A DNA stretch of 64,000 nt from Betaproteobacteria bacterium HGW-Betaproteobacteria-9 (GTDB taxonomy: Bacteria; Pseudomonadota; Gammaproteobacteria; Burkholderiales; Burkholderiaceae_C). The DNA is taken from NCBI GenBank assembly GCA_002842215.1, contig PHCC01000008.1, positions 1-64,000 of the forward strand, read 5' to 3'. Of this stretch, positions 43,053 through 52,156 are shown piece by piece. The notes under the pieces were generated by a model, which did no database searches, was not told the origin of the DNA, and worked only from the letters and a program-made list of their open reading frames with translations. Position numbers and translations under genes: made by a program. How positions within the stretch are numbered: the first letter of the stretch is position 1; the number at the start of each line of letters is the position of its first letter.

Positions 43053-43619
43053 ATGCGACTCACCCAATGGACCGACTACAGCTTGCGCATGCTGATGTAT
43101 TGCGCAGCTTGTGAGGGGCGCGAGCATCCGCCAACGGTGAGCGAGATCGCCGAGGCGCATGGCATCTCGCGCAGCCATCTCACCAAGATCGCCATGATCC
43201 TTGCCGCTAGCGGCTGGATCGCGACCACGCGGGGTCGGGGTGGTGGTCTGCGCTTGCTGAAGCCGGCCGGAGAACTGACCCTGGGCGAAGTCATCCGCCA
43301 GACCGAAACCGATATGACGTTGGTGGAGTGTTTTGACCGCAAGACCAACACCTGCCGCCTCGATGGCTATTGCCGCCTCAAGGATTCCTTGCACAAGGCG
43401 ATGCAGGGCTTCTTTGACGTGCTTGATGGCATCACGTTGGCCGACCTGCTCGCGCCGAAGGCGGCAGGCAAGGGGCCCGCGGGGCAGTTGCCCCACCTCA
43501 TTCCCATTCAGTTTGCGTCACTGGCCAGACCAAAAAAGGCCTTGCCCGACGCCACCACGCTCGCTCGCCCTGCCAGGCCCGCGGCGACGCGAAAACCGAA
43601 GCAGGCCAAGGCCGGTTGA
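43053..43619 (+). CDS. nsrR: Rrf2-family iron-sulfur regulator, probably NsrR
   Basis: The 188-residue protein has an N-terminal winged helix (MRLTQWTDYSLRMLMYCA, ISRSHLTKIAMIL) and three cysteines (ECFDRKTNTCRLDGYC) for a nitric oxide-sensitive cluster. The C-terminal 50 residues are a Pro/Lys/Ala-rich tail not typical of the family. NsrR represses nitrosative-stress and denitrification genes. Palindromes like its sites occur upstream of the cytochrome-nosX and DUF2946-nosZ genes. IscR is excluded by the Cys spacing and context, but another Rrf2 member is possible. Confidence 0.7.
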   Translation: MRLTQWTDYSLRMLMYCAACEGREHPPTVSEIAEAHGISRSHLTKIAMILAASGWIATTRGRGGGLRLLKPAGELTLGEVIRQTETDMTLVECFDRKTNTCRLDGYCRLKDSLHKAMQGFFDVLDGITLADLLAPKAAGKGPAGQLPHLIPIQFASLARPKKALPDATTLARPARPAATRKPKQAKAG

Positions 43620-43640
43620 AGCAGCGCCGGGGGCCCGTTC

Positions 43641-44657
43641 TCAGGCCGCTTGCAGGCGTTCGCCCATGCGTCCCGTGGTCAGGACCTTGGCGCTGGCGTC
43701 CACCATCAGGCTGTCCACCCCGCGCAGGGGCGCAAGCAGGTGCTGTCCAGCGGCGGCACCCGCCACCATGATCGCGGCGCCCAGGCCGTTGACGAGATCG
43801 GACTGGCGCGACACTGTGACCACGCCCCGCATGCCGCGGCTGGGCATGCCGGTGCGCGGGTCCAGCAGGTGGTGGTAACGCCGGTCGTTGCGCTCGAAGC
43901 AGCGTTCGTAGTCGCCGGACGAGGCCACGCAGGCGTCACGCACCTGCACCGTGCCGATCAGTCGCTCGGGGGTCCGCGGGTCGCGGACGCCCACGCGCCA
44001 GTCCTGGCCCTGGAGCTGGCCGCGTGTGAGCACGTCACCACCGCCATTGACCATGGCGTGGCGCAGGCCGTGTTGTTCGAGCACGCGCAGGCCCGCCTGC
44101 AGGATGGGCAGTTTGGCCACGCCCCCCAGGTCGATGCGCATGCCCGGGCGGCTCAGGCCGGCCTGGCCGGTCTCGGGGTCGATCAACACGTCGCGGAAAT
44201 CCACCAGCCGGCGTTCGCGGCGAAGGTCTTCCGGCGCGGGCACGCGGGCATCCTGCGGGTCGAAGGACCAGCCGTGGTACGCCCCCACCGTGATATCGAA
44301 AGCGCCCTCGCTGAGCCGGGACAGCTCGGCAGCGCGCTGCAACACCGCGACCAGCTCGGGCGGCGCCTGAACCAGGCCCCGGCCCGCGCTGCGCTGCATG
44401 GCACTCACCAGGCTGTCGGCGCGGTAGCGGCTCATCATGCGTTCCAGGCGCTGCATTTCCGCAAAAGCCGCCTGCACGGCCGTTGCCGTGGCGCGGGGGG
44501 CGTCGCCCTGGGCCACGATGTCCACCCGCGTGCCCATCAGGACGCGGGACTCGCGGTGGACGGCGGGGCTGGCCAGCGCCGTGCGCATACCCAGGCCGGC
44601 GACGAGCAGGCCGCCCAGTCCGGCCAGGCATTGGCGGCGTTGGAGCAGGTGGGTCAT
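43641..44657 (-). CDS. nosX: FAD:protein FMN transferase (ApbE/NosX)
   Basis: The 338-residue exported ApbE-family enzyme attaches FMN to Thr of target proteins, here presumably NosR. Signal RRQCLAGLGGLLVAGLGM, then MGTRVDIVAQG, RIDLGGVAKLPILQAG, VNGGGDVLTRG and the DPRTGMP magnesium-site region are visible. One feature differs from textbook ApbE: LGGVAKLP lacks the usual Gly-Lys-Gly. It lies 16 bp downstream of the cytochrome. Confidence 0.87.
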   Translation of the reverse strand: MTHLLQRRQCLAGLGGLLVAGLGMRTALASPAVHRESRVLMGTRVDIVAQGDAPRATATAVQAAFAEMQRLERMMSRYRADSLVSAMQRSAGRGLVQAPPELVAVLQRAAELSRLSEGAFDITVGAYHGWSFDPQDARVPAPEDLRRERRLVDFRDVLIDPETGQAGLSRPGMRIDLGGVAKLPILQAGLRVLEQHGLRHAMVNGGGDVLTRGQLQGQDWRVGVRDPRTPERLIGTVQVRDACVASSGDYERCFERNDRRYHHLLDPRTGMPSRGMRGVVTVSRQSDLVNGLGAAIMVAGAAAGQHLLAPLRGVDSLMVDASAKVLTTGRMGERLQAA

Positions 44658-44673
44658 GGTGTCGGCGCGTTGT

Positions 44674-45087
44674 TTACTGAGACAGCGCGACCATGTGGTC
44701 CACGGCGGCCTTCAGTTCGTCATCGGTGAGGGTGCTGCCACCGCCGCGCGCCGGCATCATGCCCTTGGCCCCGGTGAAACCTTCGATGGCGTGCTTGTAG
44801 AGCGTGTCCTTGCCTTGCGCAATGCGCGGGCCCCAGTCGGCCTTGTCACCGGGCTTGGGTGCGCCGGCCACGTTGGCGGCGTGACACATCGAGCACACCG
44901 AGCCATAGACCTTTTTGCCCACGGCATTCTCGGCCACGGGGGCCGGTGCGGGTTCCGGGGCGGGCGCGGGCGCAGCGGCCACCGGGGCGGGAGCCGCTGG
45001 CGCTGCTGCGGTGTCGGCGGGCTTTTCGCCGCAGGCCATCAGGGCAGCGCTGCAGCCCAGGATCAGGAGAAGGTTCTTGGCGTTCAT
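44674..45087 (-). CDS. Membrane-anchored cytochrome c5-like lipoprotein
   Basis: The 137-residue protein has a lipobox (SAALMACGEKP), a 40-residue Ala/Pro linker and a c5-type haem domain with CSMCH and distal Met in GAKGMMPARGGGS. It may donate electrons to NosZ. It is transcribed from the FNR/NsrR-controlled promoter just upstream, together with nosX. Confidence 0.87.
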   Translation of the reverse strand: MNAKNLLLILGCSAALMACGEKPADTAAAPAAPAPVAAAPAPAPEPAPAPVAENAVGKKVYGSVCSMCHAANVAGAPKPGDKADWGPRIAQGKDTLYKHAIEGFTGAKGMMPARGGGSTLTDDELKAAVDHMVALSQ

Positions 45088-45134
45088 GGGGCGTCCTTGC
45101 GTGAGGTGGTGAAAGGGATGGGGTGAATTTTAAT

Positions 45135-45151
45135 ATTCATTTTATATGAAT
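45135..45151. promoter_or_regulatory. NsrR-like palindrome upstream of cytochrome c5-nosX
   Basis: ATTCATTTTATATGAAT agrees with the NsrR consensus ATGYATTTNAAATRCAT at 14 of 17 positions. It lies about 29 bp downstream of the FNR box centre, where the -10 region is expected, consistent with repression. Confidence 0.6.
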
Positions 45152-45165
45152 AATAAAACAGGCAT

Positions 45166-45179
45166 TTGACACGCATCAA
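45166..45179 (-). promoter_or_regulatory. FNR/DNR box for cytochrome c5-nosX
   Basis: TTGAC-ACGC-ATCAA differs from the consensus TTGAT-N4-ATCAA at one base. Activation from -41.5 would place the start of transcription near 45131. Confidence 0.68.
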
Positions 45180-45192
45180 AGTGGGTCGGGCT

Positions 45193-45804
45193 TCAGTGGG
45201 TGTGCGGGGCGAGCCGCTGCAGCGATGCGGGCAGGCCCTGGCGCAAGCGCGTGGCCGTGAGCCACATGCCGCCTTCCCGCGCGGCGAAGGTGCGCGCCTG
45301 GTCCAGCGTGGCGAACGCGGGCAGGTTGCCCGACCGCATCGGGCCCATTTGCCCGGACCCGTGCACATACCAGGCCTGCCCGGCGGGTATCCAGGCGCCG
45401 GTGTCCAGGTCGGTGACGTACGAGGCCACGATGCGGTCGGCGCTCTGGCCTGCGGTGTAGCGCGGGACCCGCTGCAGGTACAGGAACAGGCTCAGGGGCG
45501 AGTCCAGGTACTGCACATCGCCGTTGTCGAAGATGACCTGGGCCGCCCAGCGCCGCTGGCGGGCTGGGAACATGCCGCAGACCGGACAGCGGGCTTCTGG
45601 TGGCACCTCGCGCGCCGCGTGCATGGGCAGGCCGGAAGCGGGGTCGTAGGAGAAGGTGGGTGCCGTCAGGCACACCTCGACGGGCAACACCGCGTTCGTG
45701 CGAGCAGGCGCCGTTGCGCCCCGCACCGACCGGTAGCCCAGGCCGGCGAACACGGTTGCGCCGCCCAGCAGCGACAGACCGATGACCGTGCGGCGCCGTG
45801 GCAT
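45193..45804 (-). CDS. Second NosL-like copper protein
   Basis: The ATG at 45804 overlaps the nosL stop by one base and gives 203 residues. The N-terminus RRRTVIGLSLLGGATVFAGLGYRS is a twin-arginine-like signal or anchor. The NosL domain contains RCPVCGM, a metal-binding motif, and DSPLSLFLYLQRV. It lacks a lipobox, unlike nosL. The longer ORF of 422 residues in the track is an artefact of the same frame. Confidence 0.8.
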   Translation of the reverse strand: MPRRRTVIGLSLLGGATVFAGLGYRSVRGATAPARTNAVLPVEVCLTAPTFSYDPASGLPMHAAREVPPEARCPVCGMFPARQRRWAAQVIFDNGDVQYLDSPLSLFLYLQRVPRYTAGQSADRIVASYVTDLDTGAWIPAGQAWYVHGSGQMGPMRSGNLPAFATLDQARTFAAREGGMWLTATRLRQGLPASLQRLAPHTH

Positions 45805-46349
45805 CACATGCGGGTGTCGTGCAGGGCGCCACCGCTGAGATCCACCATCTCGGGCTTGATGTCGGCGTAGCGCATCAGGCGGCCGCCGTATTGCTGCACG
45901 AAGGCCTGGGCCTCGGCTTCGGCGGCAAAGCTGGCGGCCGTGGGGCCCATGGAACCGTGCCGTTGGCTGCCCAGCACGTAGAGCGCCTGGCGTGCGTCGA
46001 TCCAGTGGCCGCGCGGTTGCTCCCAGTCGGCCTGACCCATGTCCTGCACGTACACCGACACCACCGTGCGCACCTGCTCGGGTGCCAGCAGCACCGACAG
46101 CAATTCCACCGAATCGCAGAACCACTGCACCTCGGCCACGCCGGCGTAGCGGATCTGGCCTTTGGGGCCGGGGTAGTCGGACAACTGCATGCCGTCCAGC
46201 GAGCAGCTGGACTGGGCGTCGATCTCGGCCGGGGCGCTGCTGGCCGCATCGCCGCTCTGGCCGCAGCCCAGCAGGCTGAGGGTGGCCAGGCCGGCGCAGC
46301 CGCACAGCAGGCGGCGGCGGTTCAGGGGAAGGAGGGAAGGGGTGTTCAT
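45804..46349 (-). CDS. nosL: NosL, copper-binding lipoprotein for NosZ assembly
   Basis: The 181-residue lipoprotein (lipobox SLLGCGQ) carries SCSLDGMQLSDYPGPKGQI, the NosL metal site region, and GHWIDARQALYVLGS. NosL delivers copper to the CuZ site of NosZ. It overlaps nosY by 4 bases. Confidence 0.88.
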   Translation of the reverse strand: MNTPSLLPLNRRRLLCGCAGLATLSLLGCGQSGDAASSAPAEIDAQSSCSLDGMQLSDYPGPKGQIRYAGVAEVQWFCDSVELLSVLLAPEQVRTVVSVYVQDMGQADWEQPRGHWIDARQALYVLGSQRHGSMGPTAASFAAEAEAQAFVQQYGGRLMRYADIKPEMVDLSGGALHDTRM

Positions 46350-47173
46350 GGTCGGAATCTCCAGGAGGCCAGGGCCAGGGGCGCGACGATCCAGGCCAGC
46401 ATGGCGCTGGTGAGCCAGCCCACCTGGCTGAGCGCGGGGGGCAGGATGCTGGCCAGGCCATACAGGCGTTGCACGTCGTCGAGCGAAAACACGTTGAGGA
46501 TGCGGAAGATGTCGGCGGGGTTCAGCAGCAGCAGGTAGGCGAAGACCTGGCCGCCGAACTGGCCTCCGGTGGCCACCAGCAGGCCGAGCAGCAGCAGGTC
46601 GAACACCAGCACCAGCGCGAACCACAGCGCGATGGCCAGGCCCGAGGCGCGGGTGCGGTCGCGGGCCAGCACCGACAGCAGCACCGCCAGGCTCAGGAAC
46701 GCCAGCCCCAGCAGCACCGAGCTGAGCACGAAGCCGGCGTAGTGGAACAGGCCGGCCCAGCTGAAGCGCTGGTACAGCAGCAGGGCCACCAGCGCAAAGC
46801 CTGACACGGTGGACAGCGTCAGCGCGCCCGCGAGCCCGAGGTACTTGCCCAGCAGCAGTTCCAGCCGGGTGATGGGCAGGGCCAGCAGCAGGTCGAGCGA
46901 GCCACGCTCACGCTCGCCGACGATGGCATCGAAGCCGAGCAGCAGCGCGATCAGCGGAATCAGGTAGATCACCAGGCTGACCAGGCTGGCGATGGTGAGC
47001 TCGATCGAGCGCGGGCCGATCTGACCCTGCGCGGCCGAACCGAAATAGGTGATGAGCAGCGAGAACACGGTGAAGACCACGGCCACGGCCAGCACCCAGC
47101 GGTTGCGCAACCGGTCGCGGAATTCCTTGGCGGCCACCGCGTGCACCTGGCGCCATTGCAATGAAGCGCTCAT
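46346..47173 (-). CDS. nosY: NosY, ABC-2 permease of the NosDFY complex
   Basis: The 275-residue membrane protein has six predicted helices; the motif VGERERGSLDLLLALPITRLELLLGK is typical of NosY. The ATG at 47173 overlaps the nosF stop; the extended ORF upstream is a shadow of nosF. With NosF and NosD it matures the tetranuclear copper site. Confidence 0.92.
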   Translation of the reverse strand: MSASLQWRQVHAVAAKEFRDRLRNRWVLAVAVVFTVFSLLITYFGSAAQGQIGPRSIELTIASLVSLVIYLIPLIALLLGFDAIVGERERGSLDLLLALPITRLELLLGKYLGLAGALTLSTVSGFALVALLLYQRFSWAGLFHYAGFVLSSVLLGLAFLSLAVLLSVLARDRTRASGLAIALWFALVLVFDLLLLGLLVATGGQFGGQVFAYLLLLNPADIFRILNVFSLDDVQRLYGLASILPPALSQVGWLTSAMLAWIVAPLALASWRFRP

Positions 47174-48114
47174 GCTGCCTCCCTCAGTCCGAAATAAACG
47201 TCCTCGAGCGAGGGTTCGTGGATCTGCAGATCGCTCAGGCCCGCGCCGCCCAGCCAGGCCAGCACGCGCATTTTGTGTTCGCGCGGGCAGCGCAGTTCGA
47301 GCAGCCCGGGTTCGTGGTGTTGCAGCCCGATGTCGGCGCCAGCCAGTTGCCCGGGCAGCTCGGTGGCCAGGGTCTGCAGCCAGGTCGGCGCCGCGCGCAG
47401 CTGGAACACCAGGGGCATGCGCGAGCGCTCGCGCAGCGCCTGCACCGAGCCCTGGGCGCACACACGGCCGTTGCTGAGCATGGCCAGGGCATCGACGCGC
47501 TGCTGCAGCTCGGCCAGGATGTGCGAGCTGATGACCAGGGTCACGCCCTGCGAGCGCAGCAGGTCGAGCTGGTCGTAGAAATCGCGGATCGCCGACGGGT
47601 CCAGGCCGGTGGTGGGTTCGTCGAGCAGCAGCAGTTGCGGGTCACCCAGCAGGGCCTGGGCAAAGCCCAGCCGCTGGCGCATGCCCTTGGAGTACTCCCG
47701 CACCGCGCGCCCGCCAGCCCGCGTCAGGCCGACCCGGTCGAGCAAGGCGGCGCACTGTGTCTGCGGTGCGCCCTTGAGGCGCGCGAAGAAGCGCAGCGTC
47801 TCCAGCCCGGTGAGGTTGTCGTACAGCACGAGGTTCTCGGGCAGGTAGCCCAGGGCGCGCCGCGTGGCGCGGAAGTCGGGGCCGTTCACCGCGCAGCCGT
47901 TGACCTGGATGCGGCCCTGGCTCGGGTTGATGAGGCCGAGCACCAGTTTGAACAGCGTGCTCTTGCCCGCGCCGTTGTGGCCGATCAGGCCGAAGAGTTG
48001 GCCGCGCGGCACCCGCAGGCTCACGTTGTCCAGCGCCAGCAGCGGCGCACGCCGGCTGCCGTAGGGCTTGGTGACGCCCTCCAGGTGCAGGGCTTCAGCG
48101 GAAATACTTGTCAC
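47170..48114 (-). CDS. nosF: NosF, ATPase of the NosDFY complex
   Basis: The 314-residue ABC ATPase has Walker A GHNGAGKST, signature EYSKGMRQR, Walker B LLLLDEPTTGLD and switch His in SSHILAEL. It overlaps nosD by 20 bases. Confidence 0.93.
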   Translation of the reverse strand: MTSISAEALHLEGVTKPYGSRRAPLLALDNVSLRVPRGQLFGLIGHNGAGKSTLFKLVLGLINPSQGRIQVNGCAVNGPDFRATRRALGYLPENLVLYDNLTGLETLRFFARLKGAPQTQCAALLDRVGLTRAGGRAVREYSKGMRQRLGFAQALLGDPQLLLLDEPTTGLDPSAIRDFYDQLDLLRSQGVTLVISSHILAELQQRVDALAMLSNGRVCAQGSVQALRERSRMPLVFQLRAAPTWLQTLATELPGQLAGADIGLQHHEPGLLELRCPREHKMRVLAWLGGAGLSDLQIHEPSLEDVYFGLREAA

Positions 48115-49378
48115 GCCATGTGCTCCAGTGGGTGTGTTTCGGCGCCATGGCCGGATGGGGGTCGATCACGCTGGGCACGCGCAGCACCGGGAACTGGTGG
48201 CCCAACACGCGCAGGGCCTGCACCGCGGGGCTGCCCAGCAAAAGCTGAATGGAGGGGTGGCGCCACTGCAGGCGGTCCACCAGGTCGTTGGCTTCGTAGG
48301 ACAGGTCGCCGATGCCGTTGCCGTCGCGGTCCCAGCCCAGGTAGTTGCTCCAGTGGTTGCCCTGGCCGGGCTTGGGGTGGCCCCAGGGTTCGTCGCGCGC
48401 GCCGACGTAGCGCACCTGTTCCCGGTTGGCGATGAAGTCGTTGCCCACGACCTGGTTGCGCGTGGAACCTGCCGAGAGGTGCACGCCGACGTGGTTGTCC
48501 ACCACCAGGTTGTTTCGCAGGGTCGCGTACTCGACGTCGTAGATGAAGAAGCCGCGCGCGTTGCCGGCGACCACGTTGTTTTCGATCACCGAGTCCTGCA
48601 GGGTGCGCAGCATGATGCCGTGGTCGGAGTTGCCCCAGGTGCGGTTGCCGCGCACCACCTGGTCGCGCACCTCCATCAGGGCCAGACCGCCTCGGTTGTA
48701 GAAGCTGTCGTTGTCTTCCCAGAGGTTGTGGTACGAGTTCATGTAGTGCGCGCCGTAGCGGCTGTGGTGCAGCCGGTTGGCGCGGAACTCGGCGTGGTGC
48801 GACACGTCGACGTACAGCGCGTCGCGCACGAAGCTGATGTCGTTGCCGGTGATGCGCGCGCCCTGCGTGTTGTAGAGCTGGATACCGTTGCCGCGCTGCG
48901 AGGAGTTGAGGTCGCGCAGGCCGGTGATGCGGTTGTGTTCGATGCGCACCTCGTTGGCCTTTTCGATCCACAGGCCGAAGAGGTTGTAGGTCAGGTCGCA
49001 ACGCCGCACCACGGCGCGGTGTGAACCGGGCTGCACGTAGATGCCTGCGTGCTGGCTCTTCAGGCTGGTGCCGGAGTCGCGCACGATCAGGTTTTCGATC
49101 AGCACGTCGACCGATGCGACGCGGATGGTGTCGCCGCGCTGGCCGCCGCTGAGCGTGGGGCGGTTGATGCCGCGCAGGGTCAGGGGCTTGTCGATGCGCA
49201 GGTTCACGCTGTAGAAGCCGCGCGCCACTTCCACCACGTCGCCAGCGGCGGCCTGCGCCACGGCGGCCTGGATGTCGCCGCCCGGCTCGACCCGCCACAC
49301 GGCGGACCAGGCGGGCAGGGCCAACGCCGCCAGCCACACGCAGGCCAGTCGCTGCCGCCAGGAGGTTTGGGTCTTCAC
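48095..49378 (-). CDS. nosD: NosD, periplasmic beta-helix protein for NosZ copper site assembly
   Basis: The GTG at 49378 overlaps the nosR stop (GTGA) and gives 427 residues. It has a signal peptide (LACVWLAALALPAWS) and right-handed parallel beta-helix repeats such as GNRTWGNSDHGIMLRTL. The C-terminus HWSNYLGWDRDGNGIGDLSY is a NosD signature. The much longer ORF in the track runs through nosR in another frame. Confidence 0.92.
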   Translation of the reverse strand: MKTQTSWRQRLACVWLAALALPAWSAVWRVEPGGDIQAAVAQAAAGDVVEVARGFYSVNLRIDKPLTLRGINRPTLSGGQRGDTIRVASVDVLIENLIVRDSGTSLKSQHAGIYVQPGSHRAVVRRCDLTYNLFGLWIEKANEVRIEHNRITGLRDLNSSQRGNGIQLYNTQGARITGNDISFVRDALYVDVSHHAEFRANRLHHSRYGAHYMNSYHNLWEDNDSFYNRGGLALMEVRDQVVRGNRTWGNSDHGIMLRTLQDSVIENNVVAGNARGFFIYDVEYATLRNNLVVDNHVGVHLSAGSTRNQVVGNDFIANREQVRYVGARDEPWGHPKPGQGNHWSNYLGWDRDGNGIGDLSYEANDLVDRLQWRHPSIQLLLGSPAVQALRVLGHQFPVLRVPSVIDPHPAMAPKHTHWSTWRDKYFR

Positions 49379-51993
49379 GCCAGTTGCCCCAGGGACTTGA
49401 GGGCGAGGAACAGCGTCGCGCCGATCAGCAGGTTCTTGAAGCCGACGTAGCTGAGCATGTCCATCCAGTTCGCCACGCGGTAGCGCGCCTGCCACCACGG
49501 GCCGTCCTTCACGTAGCGCTTGCCCGCCATGCGGATCAGCACCTCGTAGACGCTCCAGCCGAACCACCAGCCGATGATGGCGCTGGCCGACAGGCGGCCG
49601 TCGGCCGCCAGCAGCCAGGCCACACTCGCGGCCAGGGCCAGCGAGAGCCCGGCGAACTGCAGGGCGCGCTGGTTCTTCCAGCCGTCGCGGCTCCAGGGCC
49701 ACAGGTGGTGCTGCACCTCTTGCCACAGACCTTTGAGGCCAGGGGCGCGGCCGCCGGGCCAGGGCTGGGCGGGCGCGGTGGGCATGCGCGGATCGGGGCC
49801 CTGCGCCACCCGGGCGCTGACGGGCGAGACCGGTTCGATCGGGATGAAGTAGCCGTTGCGCCCGATGGGGGTGATGAGCAGGCCGTCGCGTTCGCGGCGC
49901 TTGCGCTCCTTGGCCAGCGGCGGGCAGCCCTTCTGGTCGGTGTAGAGCACCATGCAGTCCAGGCAGTGCAGGCACTCGCGGTGGTCGATGCGGCCATCGG
50001 CGTCGATCGCCTGTGCGCCGCAGCCCACGGCGCAGGCCTTGCAGCTGTTGCAGTCCTGCTTGCGCTGCAGGCCGAACCAGCGGAAGGTGCTGGGCATGGC
50101 CAGCGAAGCACCCAGCGGGCAGATGTACTTGCAGTAGGGGCGCTCGATGAACAGCGACGCACCCAGGATCACCACCACGAACAGTCCGTAGGGCCAGCTG
50201 CGGTTCGTTATGCCGACCAGGAAGGTGGTCTTGAACGGTTCCACCTCGGCCAGCACCTCGGCCAGGCCCATGGAGAACATGGACACCACCAGCAGGCCGA
50301 AGAAGATGGCGTATTTCAGCCACTTGAGCCGGTCGTGCCAGACCTGCGGTACCTTGGTCTGGAAGCGCTTGAGGCCGATCACGCGCCCCACCTTGTAGAG
50401 CGCCTCGGAGAGCGAGCCGAAGGGGCACATCCAGCCGCAGAACAGACCGCGCCCGAACACGAACACCGTGATGATGATGAAGACCCAGAAGACGAAGATG
50501 AACGGGTCCGAGAGGAACAGCGACCAGGTCCACTGGAACAGCAGGGCGTGGAACCAGGTCAGTACCTGGGTGATCGAAGGCTGTGCCAGCAGGCCGAAGC
50601 CGACGAAGCCGATGCTGATGGCCCAGGCCGAGTACTTGAAGGCGTTGACCGGCCATTTGTTCTTGTGGGTCGAACGCCGCGTGAGCTGGTCGCGCAGGGC
50701 ATAGACCACGGCCACTGCCAGCAGCAGGGCGCTGAAGAGGGTGATCTCGATGGCGCGCGACTTCCAGATGCGCACCCAGGGCGCATCGGGCTCGGTGACC
50801 ACCGGGCGGCCGCCTTGCAGCATCTCGGCGGGCAGCCAGTACTTGGTCTCGAAGACCGCGAAGCTGCGGTGCCCGGTGGCGCGGTCCACGCGGTTGCCCA
50901 GGAAGGCCAGCTTCCAGGGGTAGGCCGCCGAGAAGCTCTCGGAGCGGATCACGAAGATCGCCGACTCGGAGTAGCGCGGCGCCCCCTCGGCTTCCAGCCC
51001 GTAGAGGTTGAACGAGTCCAGGTCCCGGAAGGTGAAGGCATCGGCGCCCTGCTTGACCTGGATGCGGTCGTAGATGCCGCCGCGCACGAAGCCCGATCCC
51101 TTGAAGGATTCGATGCCGGCACTGCGCACCACGAACAGCGCCTGTTCGCTGTCTTTCAGGCGCGAGCGCAGCGTGGCAAAGCCCGACTTGCCGAGCAGGC
51201 TCTGGCCCACGTCGGGGTGGTTGAGGTCACCGAACCACAGTTCGATGAAGGGCTCGGCGCTGCGCTCCAGGCCCAGTTGCTCGGGCATCACGCGCAGGCG
51301 CTGCACCGCGCCCATCTTCACCAGCTCGTCCCAGCGGTAGGGCCGGCCGCTGGTCACGAAACGTGCGGGGTCGCGGCGGGTGGGTTCGATGATGCCGACC
51401 TGGCGGGCCACCGCCGAACCCGAGAGCTGCATCACCTGGTTCTGCGCGATCACCGTGACGGTGGCGCCGGAGATGGCGTCCAGGCCCAGGATGTTCTCGT
51501 CCGGGCGCGAAGGACCGACCTCGATCTGGTCGGTGACCGACTTGCCGAGGTACTGGTTGTTGAAGTTGACCAGCGTGGACTCTGGAATGCCCAGCAGCAG
51601 GATGGGCTCGGAGTGCTTGAGCACCTTCACGCCGACGTAGCGGCCGCGCGCGTCCATGCCGATGAGCGTGATCACCGGCTTGCCGGAATAGGCCGGGGTG
51701 TCGGTGATGTCGGTCGAGAGCATCACGTAGCCCAGCAGGGTCTTCTTGCCCGGCTGTTGCGGGTCGGCGTCGCCGTAGGCCTCCACATACGGTGGCTGGC
51801 CCTTGCGCTGGGAAAAACTCTTTGCGCCCGGGAACACCTCCGTGCAGGGTACAAGGGCACACAGGTCGGGGTTGGTGGCCAGGTCGGCGGGCAGATGGGC
51901 CTCGTAGGCCTGCGCCTGGGCCTCGTTGCCGAGCGGACTCAGCAACAGAGCGGCGGCGGTCAGCGCGGTCGAGAAAAGGCGTGCAATCGACAT
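49375..51993 (-). CDS. nosR: NosR, FMN and Fe-S membrane protein feeding NosZ
   Basis: The ATG at 51993 gives 872 residues. The order is signal peptide, a periplasmic FMN-binding domain with the flavin Thr in DAISGATVTV, central membrane helices with two CxxxCP motifs (CGWMCPFGS, CKYICPLGA) and two ferredoxin-like sites (CNSCKACAVGC, CLHCLDC). A C-terminal extension of about 170 residues follows, with two more hydrophobic stretches (FAGLSLALAASVAWLL, FKNLLIGATLFLAL). The extension makes it longer than the 700-780 common for NosR. Confidence 0.92.
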   Translation of the reverse strand: MSIARLFSTALTAAALLLSPLGNEAQAQAYEAHLPADLATNPDLCALVPCTEVFPGAKSFSQRKGQPPYVEAYGDADPQQPGKKTLLGYVMLSTDITDTPAYSGKPVITLIGMDARGRYVGVKVLKHSEPILLLGIPESTLVNFNNQYLGKSVTDQIEVGPSRPDENILGLDAISGATVTVIAQNQVMQLSGSAVARQVGIIEPTRRDPARFVTSGRPYRWDELVKMGAVQRLRVMPEQLGLERSAEPFIELWFGDLNHPDVGQSLLGKSGFATLRSRLKDSEQALFVVRSAGIESFKGSGFVRGGIYDRIQVKQGADAFTFRDLDSFNLYGLEAEGAPRYSESAIFVIRSESFSAAYPWKLAFLGNRVDRATGHRSFAVFETKYWLPAEMLQGGRPVVTEPDAPWVRIWKSRAIEITLFSALLLAVAVVYALRDQLTRRSTHKNKWPVNAFKYSAWAISIGFVGFGLLAQPSITQVLTWFHALLFQWTWSLFLSDPFIFVFWVFIIITVFVFGRGLFCGWMCPFGSLSEALYKVGRVIGLKRFQTKVPQVWHDRLKWLKYAIFFGLLVVSMFSMGLAEVLAEVEPFKTTFLVGITNRSWPYGLFVVVILGASLFIERPYCKYICPLGASLAMPSTFRWFGLQRKQDCNSCKACAVGCGAQAIDADGRIDHRECLHCLDCMVLYTDQKGCPPLAKERKRRERDGLLITPIGRNGYFIPIEPVSPVSARVAQGPDPRMPTAPAQPWPGGRAPGLKGLWQEVQHHLWPWSRDGWKNQRALQFAGLSLALAASVAWLLAADGRLSASAIIGWWFGWSVYEVLIRMAGKRYVKDGPWWQARYRVANWMDMLSYVGFKNLLIGATLFLALKSLGQLA

Positions 51994-52156
51994 CGTTGGG
52001 ATCCAGGGGGCGGGGTCCGACGCCAGCGCCACACGGCGCGGGCATCGGACCTGGCAAAGCAGGACCTCCCCGGGGGGGAGGTTTTGAAGGCTTACGGGCC
52101 TGCCTTCGTGCTGCGCACTCCGGTGCGAGCTTGCTTGGGGCGGCCCGGCGCGTCGC

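Noticed and set aside
49379-50656. N-terminal part of the 853-residue ORF that includes nosD
   Set aside because: It runs out of frame through nosR; the GTG at 49378 with a signal peptide is the real nosD start.
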